Source of the DNA: an uncultured Prevotella sp.
GTDB lineage: Bacteria > Bacteroidota > Bacteroidia > Bacteroidales > Bacteroidaceae
Direction of reading: 5' to 3'
NCBI GenBank assembly: GCA_900769275.1
Contig: CAAGGA010000021.1
Coordinates: 1 to 27,372, forward strand
DNA length: 27,372 nt
Part shown: positions 7,602 through 16,427 of the stretch, piece after piece
Layout: the number at the start of each line of letters is the position of its first letter
Position numbering within the stretch: position 1 is the first letter of the stretch
Notes under the pieces: generated by a model
What the model was told of the DNA's origin: nothing
What the model saw: only the letters and a program-made list of their open reading frames with translations
Database searches by the model: none
Position numbers and translations under genes: made by a program

Positions 7602-10600
7602 TTAGAAGTGATACCTTATACCTAACTGACACTGATAAGGGTTACCGTTGCGTGAGGATACTCCCGCATTGGTATTCACACGGTAAACGAACTGCTTTTT
7701 GTCGGGGTCGAAGCCCTTAACCGTGTAGATTGATGTATTGCCAAGTTTGTGACCTGCGCCCCAGTCCTTGTTTAGAAGGTTTGCCACATTGAAGATATCG
7801 AATGACACGTCTATGGCCTGGTCTCTGTATATCTTGAACGTCTTGGCGAGATGCAGGTCGAAGACTCCGTAGAAACCGTTGACACCACCATTGCGCTCCG
7901 CTATCTGTCCGAAACTGTTGCGTATGTATGTCTTCATGCTTTCCTCCACATTTGGGTTGTCAAGGATGGCATTGATGCCCTCACGGAGATACTGTGGAGT
8001 GGAAGCGTCATTGGGGTCGTAGATATACGCAAGGTCATTGGAAGACACGAAGTCACCGTTGATGTTGCCACTGCATATCAGCGAGTAGCGGCTTCCGCCG
8101 ATGCCAGAGAAACGAAGTCCGGCTGTGATGCCCCAGAATGTCGGTGCTGTGCCGTAAACCACTACCTTATGGCGGAACTGACTGTTACTGTAATTCATCT
8201 CACTCATGTCACGCGGGTCGTCCTTAACCATCTTTACGAGAGTGGAGGAATTTGCTACGTTACCGTTATACGTTATATTGTCCTTCACGTCATTCCATGT
8301 ATAACTGAACGACAGCATTCCGTCCTTGAAGTAATGCCATGAGCCATCGATTACAAAAGCGAACTGATTGACCTTTCCGTCGCTTGCGAGTTCGAGCACA
8401 CGTCCCAGTTCCGTTGTCTTTCTGCCGTCCATCCAGTCACACGTTCCTGTTTTAGGATTAATCTTTTCGGCAGGCACATACACCCCACGGTTTGCCTCTG
8501 CGGCTATTCGGAAGAACGGTTCATCGACCATATTGGCATCGCGGTAGAGGTAATTGTGGCGTGTCAGGGTAGCGTAACCCGTGATTCCTATCTTCAGGCG
8601 GTCACTGAAATAGTGCGTATAACTGAGGTTTCCCTTATACACCACAGGCACCTGTGCATTGTCTGCATTGCAGTTGATGGTAGTAGTGCGCTGGATGTTG
8701 GGGTTATCGAACAGGTTCACGCCTGGTGCTGTCAACGGATTATTGCGGTAAGAGGCAAAGTCTGGCACGGGAACTTCCGAGCCTTGAATATCTACAGTGT
8801 ATATTCTGGAACCGTCAAAGAGCACGTTGTTTATCATCGCATAGTTGTTTATATCGGAAGCGAAGATGCCTGCGCCTAACTTTACTATGTCCGTATGCTT
8901 GTCGTTAATGTCCCAAGTCATCTGCATACGTGGCTGTATGAGGAACAGAGAAAGCCCGTTGTCGGTGCGGGCACCGAGTGTTCGGTCGACTATCTCGTTG
9001 TAGTTACCCTTGTCCAGGTAACTTGCGTTGTCCAAACGGAGTCCGAGCATGAGGTCAAATCCAGGGAATAGTCGTCGCTGCGCCTGCGCATACACTCCCA
9101 AGTTGACGATTCTTTCCTTCACACGCTGCGCATCTTCATCCTCAGAGGCGTAGATGTCACGGGCATAACGGTAGGGTGTCATATTGTTGAAATTGTCCAT
9201 TCCTGAGAAATAGAACCTTCCGTTCGTCTCACTTCCATAGCGCGAGTTGAGGTGTGAGTACATAAGGTCGAAGCCGAAGGTGTAGTTTGTCTTCTTATGT
9301 GTCCAGAACAGGTTGTCCACCAACTGATAGACGTCATCATAAAAGTTCTCCGGAGTGAAGCGTTGTCCGCCGAACTGTATGTTGGTAGAGACGGTTTTGC
9401 CTGCAACCTCCGACGTTACGCCCTCCACGATAGCGCGCGGTATGTTTGACGAGGGGAGCAAAGAGTTTGGTGCAGTCTCCTCCATAGAGTGCATCCATTG
9501 CGCCTTCAGCTCATTGACCATCACGGGACTAAGGATGCTGCGCAACGAAGCCATAAGGCTATTGTCGGATGTACGGCAGTCAGAATAACTTTCCAGCAGG
9601 TTGATCCTGGTATTGTCCGACTGGCTGTACGGCATATTGTTGTAGTTGAAATTGTTCCTTATCGACAGAAGGTTGGTGGGGTTTATCTGGAAATCCAGCC
9701 TTGCGAAGATGGCATCAGCATTCGATTTCTTGTCGAAAGAGCCGTACTGCTTCGTCTCTTTGGGCATTCCGTATTTCGTCTCCGCTATATTAATAAAGGT
9801 GTCAAGGGTGCTTTGGGAAAGGTTGTACAGAGTCTCGTCCGCCTCGCTTTTGATATTTGCTATCTGCAAAGGCTGGACATTGCGTTGGTGATCCCATGTC
9901 AAGAAGAAGTGCAAGCGGTCCTTGATGATGGGTCCGCCGAGTGATACACCGTACTGATAGGTTGAGAAATCACTGGAACGGCGGTTGCCACGGATGTCGT
10001 ACTTACTGCTGAGTTCGTCCGCTCTGGCATAAACGAAAGCGGAACCAGAGAACGTATTGGTACCCGACTTGCTGACCGCGTTGATTATTCCGCCTCCTGC
10101 ACGACCGTAAGTGACGTCGTATGCGTTGGTGACTATCTTGAACTCACGTATCGCCTCCATGCTCATTGCGTAGGGACTGCCTTGGCGCATATTGGACGCA
10201 CCGCCCGAAATGGGGTTCTTTGACGACATTCCGTCGATGCTATAGCCTACGGAAGAGGCAAGTTGCCCCATCAGTTTGTTGCCATCGCTCATCGGGGAAA
10301 GGTCCATAAGCGACGTGAAGTTTCTGCCGTTGACAGGCAGTTTCTTTATGTCATCCTGCGAGATGGTTGTCGATGCGCCTTCACTTGCCACACCTTTCTT
10401 TAGGGAGTTGGCTATCACCTCCACCTCCTTCATCATCACTTCGTCCTCGGACAGCACGAAGTTCACGCGGAGCACATCACCCTGATTCAGCGCATAACCC
10501 GACTTATGCTGGTCGCCGAAGCCCAGATAATGCGTTGTCACGCTGTAAGGGCGTCCCAAAGGCAGTTGGACTACACGATATACTCCGTCTATATCCGTTA

Positions 10601-10784
10601 CCGAATTGGCGGTAAAACCGGTCGATTCATTCTTTACCGTGATGGTTGCTCCAATGATTGGCTCACCTTTTTTGTCGGTAACCTTTCCCGTCACTGTGGC
10701 TGTAGTGTTCTGAGCCGTGGCATAAAGGATTGACATTATTGCCAAAAGAAATAATACAATGCGTTGTCCTGAATTACTTTTCAT
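7602..10784 (-). CDS. Oar-like TonB-dependent outer-membrane receptor
   Basis: This 1060-residue receptor differs from the SusC type. A signal peptide (about 1-25) is followed by a carboxypeptidase-regulatory-like domain (about 30-112, VTGKVTDKKGEPIIGATITV). A TonB-box-like EVEVIA lies near 120, and the plug (about 130-245) contains the Oar-type phrases VNGRNFTSLMDLSP, SIDGMSSKNP and DVTYGRAGGGIINAVSKSGT. The long beta-barrel ends CQLGIRYHF, with the terminal Phe expected for outer-membrane insertion. No SusD-like gene adjoins it. It sits between an unknown exported protein (36-base gap) and a secreted phosphodiesterase (12-base gap), so the transported ligand could be released by that enzyme, which is an inference. 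The substrate is unknown. Glycan import is less likely than for SusC. Confidence 0.9.
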   Translation of the reverse strand: MKSNSGQRIVLFLLAIMSILYATAQNTTATVTGKVTDKKGEPIIGATITVKNESTGFTANSVTDIDGVYRVVQLPLGRPYSVTTHYLGFGDQHKSGYALNQGDVLRVNFVLSEDEVMMKEVEVIANSLKKGVASEGASTTISQDDIKKLPVNGRNFTSLMDLSPMSDGNKLMGQLASSVGYSIDGMSSKNPISGGASNMRQGSPYAMSMEAIREFKIVTNAYDVTYGRAGGGIINAVSKSGTNTFSGSAFVYARADELSSKYDIRGNRRSSDFSTYQYGVSLGGPIIKDRLHFFLTWDHQRNVQPLQIANIKSEADETLYNLSQSTLDTFINIAETKYGMPKETKQYGSFDKKSNADAIFARLDFQINPTNLLSIRNNFNYNNMPYSQSDNTRINLLESYSDCRTSDNSLMASLRSILSPVMVNELKAQWMHSMEETAPNSLLPSSNIPRAIVEGVTSEVAGKTVSTNIQFGGQRFTPENFYDDVYQLVDNLFWTHKKTNYTFGFDLMYSHLNSRYGSETNGRFYFSGMDNFNNMTPYRYARDIYASEDEDAQRVKERIVNLGVYAQAQRRLFPGFDLMLGLRLDNASYLDKGNYNEIVDRTLGARTDNGLSLFLIQPRMQMTWDINDKHTDIVKLGAGIFASDINNYAMINNVLFDGSRIYTVDIQGSEVPVPDFASYRNNPLTAPGVNLFDNPNIQRTTTINCNADNAQVPVVYKGNLSYTHYFSDRLKIGITGYATLTRHNYLYRDANMVDEPFFRIAAEANRGVYVPAEKINPKTGTCDWMDGRKTTELGRVLELASDGKVNQFAFVIDGSWHYFKDGMLSFSYTWNDVKDNITYNGNVANSSTLVKMVKDDPRDMSEMNYSNSQFRHKVVVYGTAPTFWGITAGLRFSGIGGSRYSLICSGNINGDFVSSNDLAYIYDPNDASTPQYLREGINAILDNPNVEESMKTYIRNSFGQIAERNGGVNGFYGVFDLHLAKTFKIYRDQAIDVSFDIFNVANLLNKDWGAGHKLGNTSIYTVKGFDPDKKQFVYRVNTNAGVSSRNGNPYQCQLGIRYHF

Positions 10785-10820
10785 AGTCTTTTGGTGTTTC
10801 TTATTGATATAAAATGTGAT

Positions 10821-11465
10821 TTATTCCAGTTCTTTTGCAATGCTTGCAAGTATCTTTCTGGTGATTTTCTCACTCGACTTCTCCATTTCTTTTTGGTTCT
10901 GCGGGGCGAAAGAAGTGAAATAGTACTGCCCGCTTGCTACCTTTTTCTCATTGATGTCATAGAGGGAATAGTTAACAAAGTGGAAGAGTGTGAGCAACGG
11001 ACGCTCCTGATATTTCAGGTAATGGCAGTCGAGTGTCAGCAGATAGCCGGCATTCTCGCCTGCCATCGCATTCCTGAACTTGTCTGCATCTACACGTGAA
11101 AGGTCGGAAGTCCTGTCCTCAAACTCTCCGTCAAGCACCGCATTCTTCAAGATTTTTTCCCAATGTGCGCCCCCTTCGGTCGTCGGGGCCGATATTCCTA
11201 TCCCCTTTTCCCGTGCGTTCCGGCTGAGATTGTCTATAATTATCCTGTTGTAAAGCAGGCTCAGACTGTCCACATTCGTTGCAGATGCCTCAGCGAGGTC
11301 TGAGAGGAGAAAATGATTTGAACTCACATTATCGTTCAGTCCCACTACAAGAATACGGTTACAAGAAGGCACACTGCTTTCATTGTTGCCTCCCGCAGCA
11401 AATGACAGTCCCGGCATCAGCAGTACATTGAGAAATGCCAGAAGTGTAATAACATTTTTCTTCAT
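10821..11465 (-). CDS. exported protein of unknown function
   Basis: I do not recognise this 214-residue protein. It starts with a clear signal peptide (about 1-23, ending LSFAA), so it is likely periplasmic or surface-exposed. After a low-complexity linker come an ILVVGLNDNVSSNHF strand region, a helical region with many Asn, Asp and Ser, and a C-terminal half with alternating hydrophobic strands (YLLTLDCHYLKYQERP; FVNYSLYDINEKKVASGQYYF) followed by a charged final helix. The pattern of a beta strand, then 'SLYD...KKV..G', is seen in small envelope assembly proteins of LpoB/TolB-N-like type, but this is only a resemblance. It is the first gene of the unit with the Oar-like receptor and the phosphodiesterase, and sits just behind a good -7 box. 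Confidence 0.8.
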   Translation of the reverse strand: MKKNVITLLAFLNVLLMPGLSFAAGGNNESSVPSCNRILVVGLNDNVSSNHFLLSDLAEASATNVDSLSLLYNRIIIDNLSRNAREKGIGISAPTTEGGAHWEKILKNAVLDGEFEDRTSDLSRVDADKFRNAMAGENAGYLLTLDCHYLKYQERPLLTLFHFVNYSLYDINEKKVASGQYYFTSFAPQNQKEMEKSSEKITRKILASIAKELE

Positions 11466-11495
11466 TTTTTATACCTTTTATTAACTTATCCGCCG

Positions 11496-11503
11496 CAAAG
11501 GTA
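11496..11503 (-). promoter_or_regulatory. promoter of the three-gene receptor operon
   Basis: On the minus strand TACCTTTG followed by C matches the -7 consensus TAnnTTTG. The predicted start is about 24 nt before the ATG at 11465. It lies just downstream, in transcription order, of the hairpin that closes the xylan enzyme cluster, which supports an independent unit. No clear -33 element is seen. Confidence 0.5.
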
Positions 11504-11568
11504 CTAACTCCATATTACCTATTCTTTTCATACATGATACAATATCTTTACACTGACTTTATAGCACG

Positions 11569-11614
11569 AAATAAGGTCTTCCTGCGGCTTTTCCGCCACA
11601 GGAAGACCTTATTT
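11569..11614 (-). terminator. 16-bp hairpin ending the xylan enzyme operon
   Basis: AAATAAGGTCTTCCTG (11569-11584) is perfectly inverted at 11599-11614. The loop also contains a short GCGG/CCGC pairing. It lies about 50 bases past the stop of the last GH43 gene and before the next operon's promoter. The T-run after the minus-strand stem is short (ATTT), so termination relies mainly on the very stable stem. It could act in both directions. Confidence 0.7.
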
Positions 11615-11664
11615 CTATCCGTCTGTTCCCGCCATTGTCGGTGCGATGGCAGGGAAAGAGGAGA

Positions 11665-13284
11665 CTAATTACCAAGATATATGGTTGCCGTACCGCCGAT
11701 AGTCTTTGTAGGATAATAGAAAGCGGCGCAACGTGTGCCCATGAACAGGCGGCGGTAATCAAATATCATCTTATAATTCTCTGTGCCTACTGACTTCCAT
11801 GTCTTTCCCTTGTCTATGCTATACGAGAAATTGGCGAAGTCCTTGCCGGGGTTAAAGTCGCAACTCATAACGAGACGGACGTCCTTCAACTTTGACTTCG
11901 GAACGGCTATGCGCGCCGTCTCCTTGCGTTTCACGTCGGTAATTGCCTTCGTATCGTTAGAGAGACTGACGTTTTCCTCGGAGAATACGAGAAACGCCTT
12001 GCCGCCTTCTTTCTTCAGTGTGAGCACCGCAGCATCACCGTTAAACGCTGAAAGACCTATACAGTCGCCGTCCTTGATACGCGAAGCATCTATGCGGACT
12101 GTGTCAGAGCAGGTCGGTCCCCATGTACGCCACGTTAGCGTGTTGCGTGCATCGAAGATGGAATGCGCCAATACCGACGTGCGGAGCGTCACACTCCTGC
12201 CCGGTTGGCTCAAGGAACCGCTCTCGGTAGTGATGTCCTCCTTTATATAATTATGGTTCCACTGATAGTCCCGCTTCACCACTGCACCCTGATATGCCGT
12301 CTGCGGGTCATCATAATCATTGTAAAGGCTGAGGGTTTCCACTATCTTTCCATCGCCGTTGTTGCCTATCATGGGCCATCCGTCTATCCAGGAGCAAGGC
12401 GAGAGGGTGAGGATTCTGCCTACTCCGCCACGGTCCTGGAACATGAGTCCGTACCATTCGCCGTGCTTTCCATCGACGATAGTGCCCTGTCCTGCAAAAG
12501 GAAAGCCCCCGAAAGTGCTCTTGAAGATTACCTTACTCTCGTATGGACCCTCGATATTCCTGCTCCTGTAGCAGATTTCCTCGCGTCCTGTCTTGGGCCA
12601 TGCGATGCAGAGGAGGTAATACATGCCGTCATGCTTTATGACACGGCTGCCCTCATGCAGTCCCTCTGGCTTGCCGCGAAGCTCCAGCACCTTGTTCGTG
12701 CCGCCCTCTTTTACGCCCGTAAGGTCCGGCTTCAGTTCCACAAGGCGGATATTGCCGCTGCCGGAGAAGACATATACCCTGCCGTCATCATCGAAGAAGA
12801 GTGACGAATCGTGGTATGCCGGGAGACGGCTGTGCAGCGTCCATCCCTTGGCAGGGTCGTCGGTGCGGAAGACCATCGACTTGTGAGGGTCATCGTTGGC
12901 TACGAAGAGTGCCCAGAAAGTGCCGTTGTTGTAACGTAACGACGTAGCCCACTGTCCCCGTCCATACACCGTTCCCTCCTTAAGGTCGTAACGTGGCGTG
13001 TCGTGAATGGCGTCCGTAAGATATGATACCACATCCCAGTGTACGAGATCCTTGCTTCGCATGATAGGACCTCCGGGGAAAAGGTGCATGGTAGTGGTGA
13101 CGAGATAATAATATTCGCCCACCCTGATGATGTCCGGGTCGGGATAATCGGACCAGATATAGGCGTTGTTTACTGTCATTCTCTTTTCAGGAGAACCGTA
13201 ACCGGCATCCCCCGGCGCAGGAGTCTGCGCCTGAACAGAAAGGATTCCCATCGAAAGGAATACTGATACTAATAGTTTTTTCAT
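11665..13284 (-). CDS. GH43 (subfamily 12-like) beta-xylosidase/arabinofuranosidase
   Basis: This 539-residue secreted enzyme probably removes xylose or arabinose from xylo-oligosaccharides. The signal peptide covers about 1-19 (ending VQAQ). The five-bladed GH43 domain (about 40-330) starts with AYIWSDYPDPDIIRVGEYYYL, carrying the catalytic base Asp49. Asp159 in YHDSSLFFDD is the pKa modulator and Glu211 in LHEGSRV the general acid, so all three catalytic carboxylates are present. The C-terminal 200 residues form a concanavalin-like beta-sandwich typical of GH43 subfamily 12 (SYSIDKGKTWKSVG near the end). It is the last gene of the enzyme cluster, 34 bases after the GH3 gene, and is followed by a strong hairpin. 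The family is certain. The choice of substrate, xylose or arabinose, cannot be read from the sequence. Confidence 0.93.
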   Translation of the reverse strand: MKKLLVSVFLSMGILSVQAQTPAPGDAGYGSPEKRMTVNNAYIWSDYPDPDIIRVGEYYYLVTTTMHLFPGGPIMRSKDLVHWDVVSYLTDAIHDTPRYDLKEGTVYGRGQWATSLRYNNGTFWALFVANDDPHKSMVFRTDDPAKGWTLHSRLPAYHDSSLFFDDDGRVYVFSGSGNIRLVELKPDLTGVKEGGTNKVLELRGKPEGLHEGSRVIKHDGMYYLLCIAWPKTGREEICYRSRNIEGPYESKVIFKSTFGGFPFAGQGTIVDGKHGEWYGLMFQDRGGVGRILTLSPCSWIDGWPMIGNNGDGKIVETLSLYNDYDDPQTAYQGAVVKRDYQWNHNYIKEDITTESGSLSQPGRSVTLRTSVLAHSIFDARNTLTWRTWGPTCSDTVRIDASRIKDGDCIGLSAFNGDAAVLTLKKEGGKAFLVFSEENVSLSNDTKAITDVKRKETARIAVPKSKLKDVRLVMSCDFNPGKDFANFSYSIDKGKTWKSVGTENYKMIFDYRRLFMGTRCAAFYYPTKTIGGTATIYLGN

Positions 13285-13318
13285 GTCTTTTTATGTTAGT
13301 TGGAATTTGTATATCGGT

Positions 13319-15934
13319 CTATCTTATCTCAATAGCCACAGACTGCAACCCTGAAGCATCGGAGGTATTGCCGTAAAGGAGCTCATATTTGCCTGCCATA
13401 GTGCGGACAGTGTTGCTGTTTTCATCAAACCATTCGAAGGATTTTGCATCAAGAGAGATGGCAGCCTCAGCGGTATTACCCGGCTTTACCGTCACCCGCT
13501 TGTAGCCACGGAGCTGCTTTACCGGTCCGGCAGGGTCCTGAGGATTGCGTACATACACCTGTATCACCTCCGTACCCTCATGCTTTCCCACGTTTGTCAC
13601 AGGCACAGATAGCGTCACAGTCTCCGACTTCTCGCTGTCAAGGACGGCAGATGAGAGGCTCGCCTTGCCGATATTGAACTGCGTATAAGACAATCCGTGA
13701 CCGAAGGGGAAGAGCGGTTTGAAGTCACGTATGTAGCGATATGTGCGTCCCTCCATGTTATAATCCTCGAAATCACCGAGCTGTTCTGAAGAGGAATAGA
13801 ACGTGACAGGGAGTTTTCCGCTTGGGTTCACCTTGCCATAGAGTATGTCTGCCACGGCTCTGCCGCCCTCCATGCCTGGATACCACGCCTGAACGATAGC
13901 CTCGCAGTTGCGGCTTTCCGGAGCAAAGGCAATAGCGGAGCCGGAACAATTGACGAAGATAATTTTCTTTCCTGCCTCCTTCAAGGCCTTGATAAAGTTG
14001 CGCTGAACGGCAGGAAGCTCGATGTGCGTGCGGTCACCGCCCTTGAAACCGTCGATATTTACTGGCATCTCCTCGCCCTCAAGGCTTGGGGCTATACCGC
14101 CGACGAAGACAATCTTGTCGTAACCAGCAAGCTGACGCTTGATGATATCATTGTAATCAATGACCGATTCCGTGCCTACATTGACCTTGATGCTTGCGCC
14201 CCATGTAGGAACGTGTGCGAAATGTATCTCTATCTTGTACTCTTTTCCTGCCTCTACCTGCAACGGAGTGCGTGTAGGAGTGACGCGCCACGTGTTGTGT
14301 TGCACCTTTACCTCACCGTTTACTACAACATCAAACTCGCTGACAGACTCGACATTGATGACTACCTCGCCGGATTTCTTTGGTCTGAATACAGTTTCAT
14401 ACTGAGCACTAAAGTCAGTAAGGTTCACTCCAGGAGCAAATTGATAATTACCTGCCGTAGTCTTGAAGAACGGAGCAGAGTGATAAATCGTGGCAACAGG
14501 CTTGCCCTCACGGGTGCGGTTGTTCCAGAACGTACCCTTGAAGCCTTTCTTTCCCTCGAAAGAGAGCTGGTCAAAGACGTCGGTCACTATCCTGTCGTCG
14601 GTAAGGTCGCAGCCTTGCACGTACTTCACTCTCTTGTTATACGCACGGATACCGTCGAGAATGGTCGTCGTAGTGGTCGGAGTGCCGTTATAGTTGCCCC
14701 ACATCATTGGCTTGTCGTTGGCATTAGGACCTACAACAGCTATCTTTTCGCCTTTAGAAAGTGGCAGTATAGCGTTATTATTCTGCAATAGTGTGATACT
14801 CTGATGTGCAATATCGAGGGCGAGCTGACGGTGTTCCTTGCATTCAAGCACCGTTTCCGGTATGTTGCTCCACTCCACTATGGACGGGTCGTCCATCTCT
14901 CCGAGGTCAAAACGTCCTTCCAGCAGGCGGATAACGTGCCTGTCCACCTCCTCTTCCGTGATGAGACTGCGCTTCACGGCCTCCGGAATGCTCTTGTAAG
15001 CATAGTCGAAACCGCACTCCACGTCAGTGCCGGCAAGCGTAGCACGGGCTGCAGAATGCACGGCATCGGAGGCTACCTTGTGCGTGGAATGTATGTCGGT
15101 GACGGCTCCGCAGTCGCTTACGACAAGATACCGGAAGCCCCATTCGTCACGAAGGATGCTCTGCAGCAAGCGTGTACTTGAGCAGCAAGGCTCGTTATCG
15201 TAACGCTGATAGGCGCACATCACCTCGCGAACCTTGGCTTCCTCCACGCAATACCTGAACGCCGGGAGGTAAGTCTCATACAAATCACGGGCAGAGATAT
15301 TGCTGATGTCGGCGGTATGGCGGCTCCATTCCGGTCCGCTGTGCACGGCATAGTGCTTTGCGCACGCCCACAGTTTGCGGTATTTGCTCTCCTCCGGTCC
15401 CTGAAGACCGCGCACTACGGCTGCTCCCATCATGGAAGTGAGGTATGGGTCCTCGCCGTAAGTCTCCTGTCCGCGTCCCCATCTCGGGTCACGGAAGATA
15501 TTGACGTTAGGTGTCCATACGGAAAGTGCGTGGAAGCGCAACACGTCATCGCCGGATTTCTGCAGTTGATTCCACTTTGCGCGTGCCTCTGTACTTACTG
15601 CATCAAAGACCTTATAGACGAGATTATCGTTGAAAGAGGCTGCCATGCCAATGGGTTCGGGGAAATTTGTCACGTTGCCCACATTGGCATAGCCATGCAA
15701 TGCCTCGCTCCACCATTGCCAATGCTTTATTCCCAACCGGGGGATAGCAGGGGAATCGTCGAGCATCAGCATCGCTTTCTCTTCGAGAGTGAGACGGGAA
15801 CAGAGGTCTTTTGCCCGCTCATGGGCTGTCAATGCCGGGTTCTGGTATGGCAACAGCTCCTGTGCTGAGCTTGTGGATATGACATTTCCTATTGGAAGGA
15901 GAGTCATCATGAGGGTTATTATCTTCGATTTCAT
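13319..15934 (-). CDS. GH3 beta-xylosidase with PA14 insert
   Basis: This 871-residue exported enzyme releases xylose from the non-reducing ends of xylo-oligosaccharides. A signal peptide (about 1-24) precedes the GH3 N-terminal barrel. The nucleophile Asp274 lies in LVVSDCGAVTD, and substrate-binding text KHYAVHSGPEWSRH is present near 193-206. The GH3 C-terminal domain begins about 385 (ITLLQNNNAILPL) and carries acid/base candidates Glu619 or Glu621 in SLEGEEMP. A PA14 domain (about 464-590) is inserted within it, and a fibronectin-III-like domain closes the protein (about 760-871). This architecture matches Prevotella xylosidases such as P. bryantii Xyl3A. It lies 34 bases before the last GH43 gene, and its upstream gap holds a gene remnant and a tandem repeat. 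Confidence 0.94.
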   Translation of the reverse strand: MKSKIITLMMTLLPIGNVISTSSAQELLPYQNPALTAHERAKDLCSRLTLEEKAMLMLDDSPAIPRLGIKHWQWWSEALHGYANVGNVTNFPEPIGMAASFNDNLVYKVFDAVSTEARAKWNQLQKSGDDVLRFHALSVWTPNVNIFRDPRWGRGQETYGEDPYLTSMMGAAVVRGLQGPEESKYRKLWACAKHYAVHSGPEWSRHTADISNISARDLYETYLPAFRYCVEEAKVREVMCAYQRYDNEPCCSSTRLLQSILRDEWGFRYLVVSDCGAVTDIHSTHKVASDAVHSAARATLAGTDVECGFDYAYKSIPEAVKRSLITEEEVDRHVIRLLEGRFDLGEMDDPSIVEWSNIPETVLECKEHRQLALDIAHQSITLLQNNNAILPLSKGEKIAVVGPNANDKPMMWGNYNGTPTTTTTILDGIRAYNKRVKYVQGCDLTDDRIVTDVFDQLSFEGKKGFKGTFWNNRTREGKPVATIYHSAPFFKTTAGNYQFAPGVNLTDFSAQYETVFRPKKSGEVVINVESVSEFDVVVNGEVKVQHNTWRVTPTRTPLQVEAGKEYKIEIHFAHVPTWGASIKVNVGTESVIDYNDIIKRQLAGYDKIVFVGGIAPSLEGEEMPVNIDGFKGGDRTHIELPAVQRNFIKALKEAGKKIIFVNCSGSAIAFAPESRNCEAIVQAWYPGMEGGRAVADILYGKVNPSGKLPVTFYSSSEQLGDFEDYNMEGRTYRYIRDFKPLFPFGHGLSYTQFNIGKASLSSAVLDSEKSETVTLSVPVTNVGKHEGTEVIQVYVRNPQDPAGPVKQLRGYKRVTVKPGNTAEAAISLDAKSFEWFDENSNTVRTMAGKYELLYGNTSDASGLQSVAIEIR

Positions 15935-15966
15935 CGGGTGATTGATTATTATTTGTTTGTTTTTTT

Positions 15967-16085
15967 CTGTGTTCTTTCTCTCTTTTTTCTGTGTTCTTTC
16001 TCTCTCTCTTCTGTGTTCTTTCTCTCTCTTTTCTGTGTTCTTTCTCTCTCTTCTGTGTTCTTTCTCTCACTCTTTCTGTGTTCTT
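15967..16085. repeat. polypyrimidine tandem repeat, about 22-bp unit
   Basis: The phrase CTGTGTTCTTTCTCTC recurs at 15967, 15989, 16011, 16033 and 16053, and a partial copy starts at 16076 and runs into a palindrome. The period is 22 bp, with one 20-bp and one 23-bp step. The strand seen here is almost pure pyrimidine (C/T), so the minus-strand leader of the GH3 gene would be purine-rich (GA-rich). It starts 33 bases before the GH3 ATG. Such arrays vary in copy number by slippage. Confidence 0.85.
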
Positions 16086-16101
16086 CGACCTGGCTGAAGA
16101 A
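16081..16101. repeat. imperfect CTTCGACC palindrome, copy 1
   Basis: TTCTTCGACC-T-GGCTGAAGAA has 10-base arms around a central T, with one mismatch and one possible G-T pair. It is the degenerate member of a family with perfect copies at 19150-19170 and 25946-25966. It sits at the end of the polypyrimidine repeat, about 320 bases after the GH43-GH8 stop codon. Confidence 0.6.
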
Positions 16102-16133
16102 TATCATTTCCTTGCCTGCCTTGCTTCTTTTGC

Positions 16134-16427
16134 TTATTGCTTGAGATTCCACTTGGAATTATCGCTTTGGAAATCGTATTTTGCCAATATGGGCGTGCTG
16201 TCACCTATGGAAATTACCGTCGTAGCCCAGAAGATAACGCCGTAACGTTGCTGCTTAGTGCAGGTGGCAAGACGATAGAGCTTCACGTTGAACAGCTGAC
16301 TATCGTATGCATTTCATGCCTTATCTTTCTTGTTCCACTGCAGAGGTTGCGGGAATGTCTCATGTAGATAGGAGTCTGTAAAGACGGTATTCGAGCGGTT
16401 AGGCTTGGAGATAGGGTCACGGAGCAT
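16134..16427 (-). pseudogene. degenerate gene remnant with in-frame TGA
   Basis: One minus-strand frame reads through about 97 codons, from ATG 16425-16427 to TAA at 16134, broken only by a TGA at 16314-16316. Both sides look like true protein with the local codon bias (AAG, AAC, TTC, TAC favoured). The first part reads ...TDSYLHETFPQPLQWNKKDKA. After the stop it reads YDSQLFNVKLYRLATC..., ending DFQSDNSKWNLKQ. The start overlaps the last 11 bases of the GH43-GH8 gene in another frame. It could be the C-terminal end of a lost gene, or a short 37-residue coupled ORF plus remnant. I do not recognise the family. Confidence 0.4.

Noticed and set aside
14024..14791. 255-codon plus-strand ORF opposite the GH3 gene
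   Set aside because: Antisense shadow of the PA14-containing part of GH3, with no recognisable domain.
15949..16152. minus-strand ORFs rich in REKEHRKER-type repeats
   Set aside because: They are translations of the GA-rich tandem repeat. Open frames there follow from the repeat lacking stops.
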